Shown: positions 61,313-64,000 of the stretch, in pieces
Position numbering within the stretch: the stretch's first letter is position 1
How the letters are laid out: every line of letters starts with the position of its first letter
Assembly (NCBI GenBank): GCA_907165065.1
Contig: OU015538.1
Coordinates: 20,785,165 to 20,849,164, forward strand
DNA: 64,000 nt
Source of the DNA: Caprimulgus europaeus
Taxonomy: Eukaryota; Chordata; Aves; Caprimulgiformes; Caprimulgidae
Direction of reading: 5' to 3'
Translations under genes and position numbers: made by a program
The notes under the pieces: generated by a model
Told to the model about the DNA's origin: nothing
Database searches by the model: none
Seen by the model: only the letters and a program-made list of their open reading frames with translations

Positions 61313-64000
61313 ACTGGAGCATTTCTGAGACCTTGATGGTTTTTTTATTACAGAGCAATCTCCTTTCATCAGTCAGCTTTTGGTTCTTCCAGTCTGCACT
61401 CTCTGATCTCTCTTTTCAAGCATCTAGGTGGCACAAGGAGCAGGAATCAGGCCGTGCCAGAGGCTGTGGCTGCAGTAACTGCACACCTAACCCCACACAC
61501 ACCTTTTCTTCAAGTTCTTTGTACAGTTTAATCGTATCTGGACTGGGAAGAGCTCCCTTTGCTTACACAGAGCTGGTGTGTACCAGAGCTGCGTGCTCGG
61601 CTACGCTCAGTCCTGCTCAAGCTGACAAATGAAGCACCGTGCTGACCCGCTGGAATTACCCTGGAATTGTTTTTCACCTCATGAAATGCCAGTAAATCCC
61701 CACCTCAACAGCCAGGCTTGTTCCTGAGGAAAAGCCCCCAGTGCAGACACCGGAGCAGCAGCCACAAGGCCACTAATGCTGCAGGAGGGGACCAGGCACC
61801 CAGCTCAGGGTGCAGCTCTGCAGTCTCTCATCAACACAGTCACCACAAGCCACAATATTACTGTAACCCCACACTGGACTTCACTTTTTTTTAAAAAAGC
61901 AAGATTTTGGTGAAACCACTTTTGCTGTGGGTCTCAAGGGACCTCCCCTTGGGCATGGGTCTCTGTGCAAGGAGCCATCCTGGCTCAGAGCCAGAGTGTG
62001 TCAGGTTAAACAGCATTTTAGACAATCCCAGCCCACCCAACTCAACTTGAGCTGCTTTTGTGGAGGTCAAAGGCTGCTTTGGTTCCTCCAAAAGGCATCC
62101 CCAGCCCCAGGGATGCCCCTAGAATGCTCCTCTCCCACAGCTCCAGGTCTTGGCACGCTTGGGTTTCCAGGAGATGTTCTGCAGGAAGGGAAGTGAGCAG
62201 AGACACAGATCGCTTTTGCCACTCCTGGCTAAACAAGAGCAAGAAAACAGGACCCCTGGGGGATGTTGAACCTGGGCACTGCAGATTTGCTCCCCAGATG
62301 CTCGGTACAGGCTGTGCCACGCGCGATGCCGTGGCACCTTACAGTGGGGACCAGCCTCTGTCTCCCACTGCATCACACCCACAGCAGGGAAACACCAGCA
62401 CGTTGTGAAAGCCTTGGGAGGGAAAACCAGCCCTGCCAGGTTCCCCAGACAGGGCTCTCCAGCGGGTAACAGGGAAAACAGAGGCACAGAAACAGATCTG
62501 GCCAGGGGCACAGCGGGATTCAGCCGCCGCTGGCCCACGCGCCAGAGAAGCCCCGATAATCTAATATCGGTTGAGATGCTACAGGTCCTGCCAGCCCCGC
62601 CTGCCCACCAGCGCTCTGTCAGCAGCCCTGGCCCTGCAGCTCCCGCCTGTCAGTCCTTCTCTCTCCACAGCTTTGTTTCTTGCAGCCTAATGAGTCCTTA
62701 ATTCAGCAGGCTTTGTCCCATAGATCTTGATTTGCCCCAGCACCGGCGGGAACGTGCGCTTTCAGGAGAGCTCTCCGCGGCGGCTGTGGGTGAGGAGACA
62801 GCACAACCACAGAGCTCTGCTGTTACAGAAGCAAACCTCTCATCTGGTGCTGCCTGAGCGGGAGCAACGCTGCTTGCTGCCTGCTCTGAAAGATGGAAAC
62901 AAGGCACAAACCAGGCACAAGCATCCTGCAGGGCATCACTTCGAAGGGACGGGGATTTCTTCCTGCACTACGTCCTGGCAAAGCCGGAGCCGTGTGCTGC
63001 AAGGGCTGCCTTGCATTTCCCAAGGGAAACTGGGCTGCCACATCCACATCCCTGGGCTGTGACCTCCTCGAGCCCTTTTGAAGGATGCATGTCACCACAG
63101 TTGCTCACGGAACCAAGTCCATCATGTCTTACAGCGACAAAGGGTACAAGTCGCCCAGGAAGAGGGGAGATGGAGGTGGCAGGCAGCTGCTCCCCACTCA
63201 TTTAATCAATTTTCCCTCTTATAGGCAGAAAACCACAAGTATTTCCCACCTCTTTTATGCACATCACCACTAACCAGCACCATGACCCCAGCAGCTGGCA
63301 CTCCTCAGCTCTTCTTCACTGCAAGAGGTGAAATGGGTTTCAGAAGAGGGATGGACCTTGCAGACCCACATCACCCCCTCCCTGCCCTGTTCACACGGTG
63401 CTGGGGACCCTGCCCCGAGCCAGCCTCCACAAAACCCCATCAAATGTAAAATACAAACAAACAACAGACCCAACAAACTGATTTCCACGTTTCACTGTCT
63501 CTCGGCTGCAGGGGTTTTCAGTGTTAATTGTAGGAGTAATAAGTAAAACGCTTTCAGAGTGTGATTTGGAAGCTGATGGTGCTGCATGGGAATAACAACA
63601 ACGTATGCAGAAAGTGGGATCTGCCCAGGAATGAGTCTGAGCAGAAAATAAAAAGGCCTAGGAGAGTATTACAGCAGTGAGTGATCCAAGCAGGAATTAC
63701 ACAGAGACCCCACCATTCCACAGCACCTCCAGCTCCTGCAGCTCCCGGGGAGATTCTAGCCCAGCCTTCCCCGAGTGTCTCCCAAAACCCTGGCTGCAGA
63801 CAGATCCAGGGTTTGGAACTCAGGGTGCTCCTCACCCCCCAGCAGCACCTGCCGTTCCCCCATCGAGCACAGCACCCCAAAACCAGGGACAACCCTCGGG
63901 GTGATTTATTAACAGGGACCAACGGGACTCGTGCATCCCCTGAATCCAACCCGCAATGCTCAGCCCTTTCCAGGTCGGTACCTCGGGCTCCAAACGGCTG

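Larger units (their letters stand above)
44943..64000 (-). other. NALF2: NALF2 intron 1 (3' part), running off the window
   Basis: Everything beyond exon 2 to the window edge appears non-coding, so by gene order it should be intron 1. No open frame here shows the expected N-terminal membrane segment or the remaining cysteine-rich part of NALF2. It carries five CR1 fragments, the 21-bp array at 47.3-47.6 kb, a T-rich stretch at 51,725-51,780, a CACCC pentamer run at 56,519-56,541 and a 54-bp triplication at 61.15-61.31 kb. AT-rich, repeat-free stretches at 49,500-49,920 and 55,900-56,230 may be conserved non-coding DNA. Other stretches (45,060-47,200; 47,900-52,900; 53,900-57,600; 61,400-64,000) hold only short shadow frames. 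A small separate gene cannot be strictly excluded. Confidence 0.6.

Noticed and set aside
44943-64000. NALF2 exon 1
   Set aside because: No minus-strand frame carries the expected N-terminal membrane segment or the remaining Cys-rich domain.

Overview
This window is vertebrate nuclear DNA, almost certainly from a bird. It has at least thirteen truncated CR1 LINE 3' ends, two copies of a typical avian retroviral LTR, many GC-rich minisatellites, compact introns and CpG islands. No bacterial or viral gene, tRNA, rRNA or CRISPR array was recognised.

Two host genes are caught in part, both on the minus strand. Near 43.8-44.9 kb lie the last two coding exons of NALF2 (FAM155B/TMEM28), an auxiliary subunit of the NALCN sodium leak channel. 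At 19,998-20,291 lies coding exon 1 of EDA (ectodysplasin A), with its CpG-island promoter just upstream. Read along the minus strand the order is NALF2 then EDA. As I recall, this is the arrangement on human Xq13.1, so the window holds a conserved syntenic pair.

Layout. 1-19,997 is the start of EDA intron 1; no later EDA exon was recognised. 19,560-20,520 is the EDA CpG island, exon 1 and promoter. 20,521-43,775 covers the intergenic spacer and the 3' UTR or flank of NALF2; it contains a GGATGGAC-type minisatellite next to the EDA promoter, a 284-bp pure purine tract, 33-bp, 19-bp and 53-bp tandem arrays, one LTR and two CR1 fragments. 43,776-44,942 holds NALF2 exons 3 and 2 with a 576-bp intron. 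44,943-64,000 is the 3' part of NALF2 intron 1, with CR1 copies and a 21-bp array; NALF2 exon 1 was not seen and probably lies beyond 64,000.

The two genes are not known to act in one pathway: EDA is an ectodermal patterning ligand (feather, scale and skin appendage placodes) and NALF2 is a neuronal channel subunit. Most long open frames come from repeats whose period leaves frames open. I found no convincing new system. The points most worth checking are a three-codon upstream ORF before EDA, a short EDA exon 1, a tandem array against the EDA promoter, an intronic CpG cluster with a TATA motif, and the homopurine tract.
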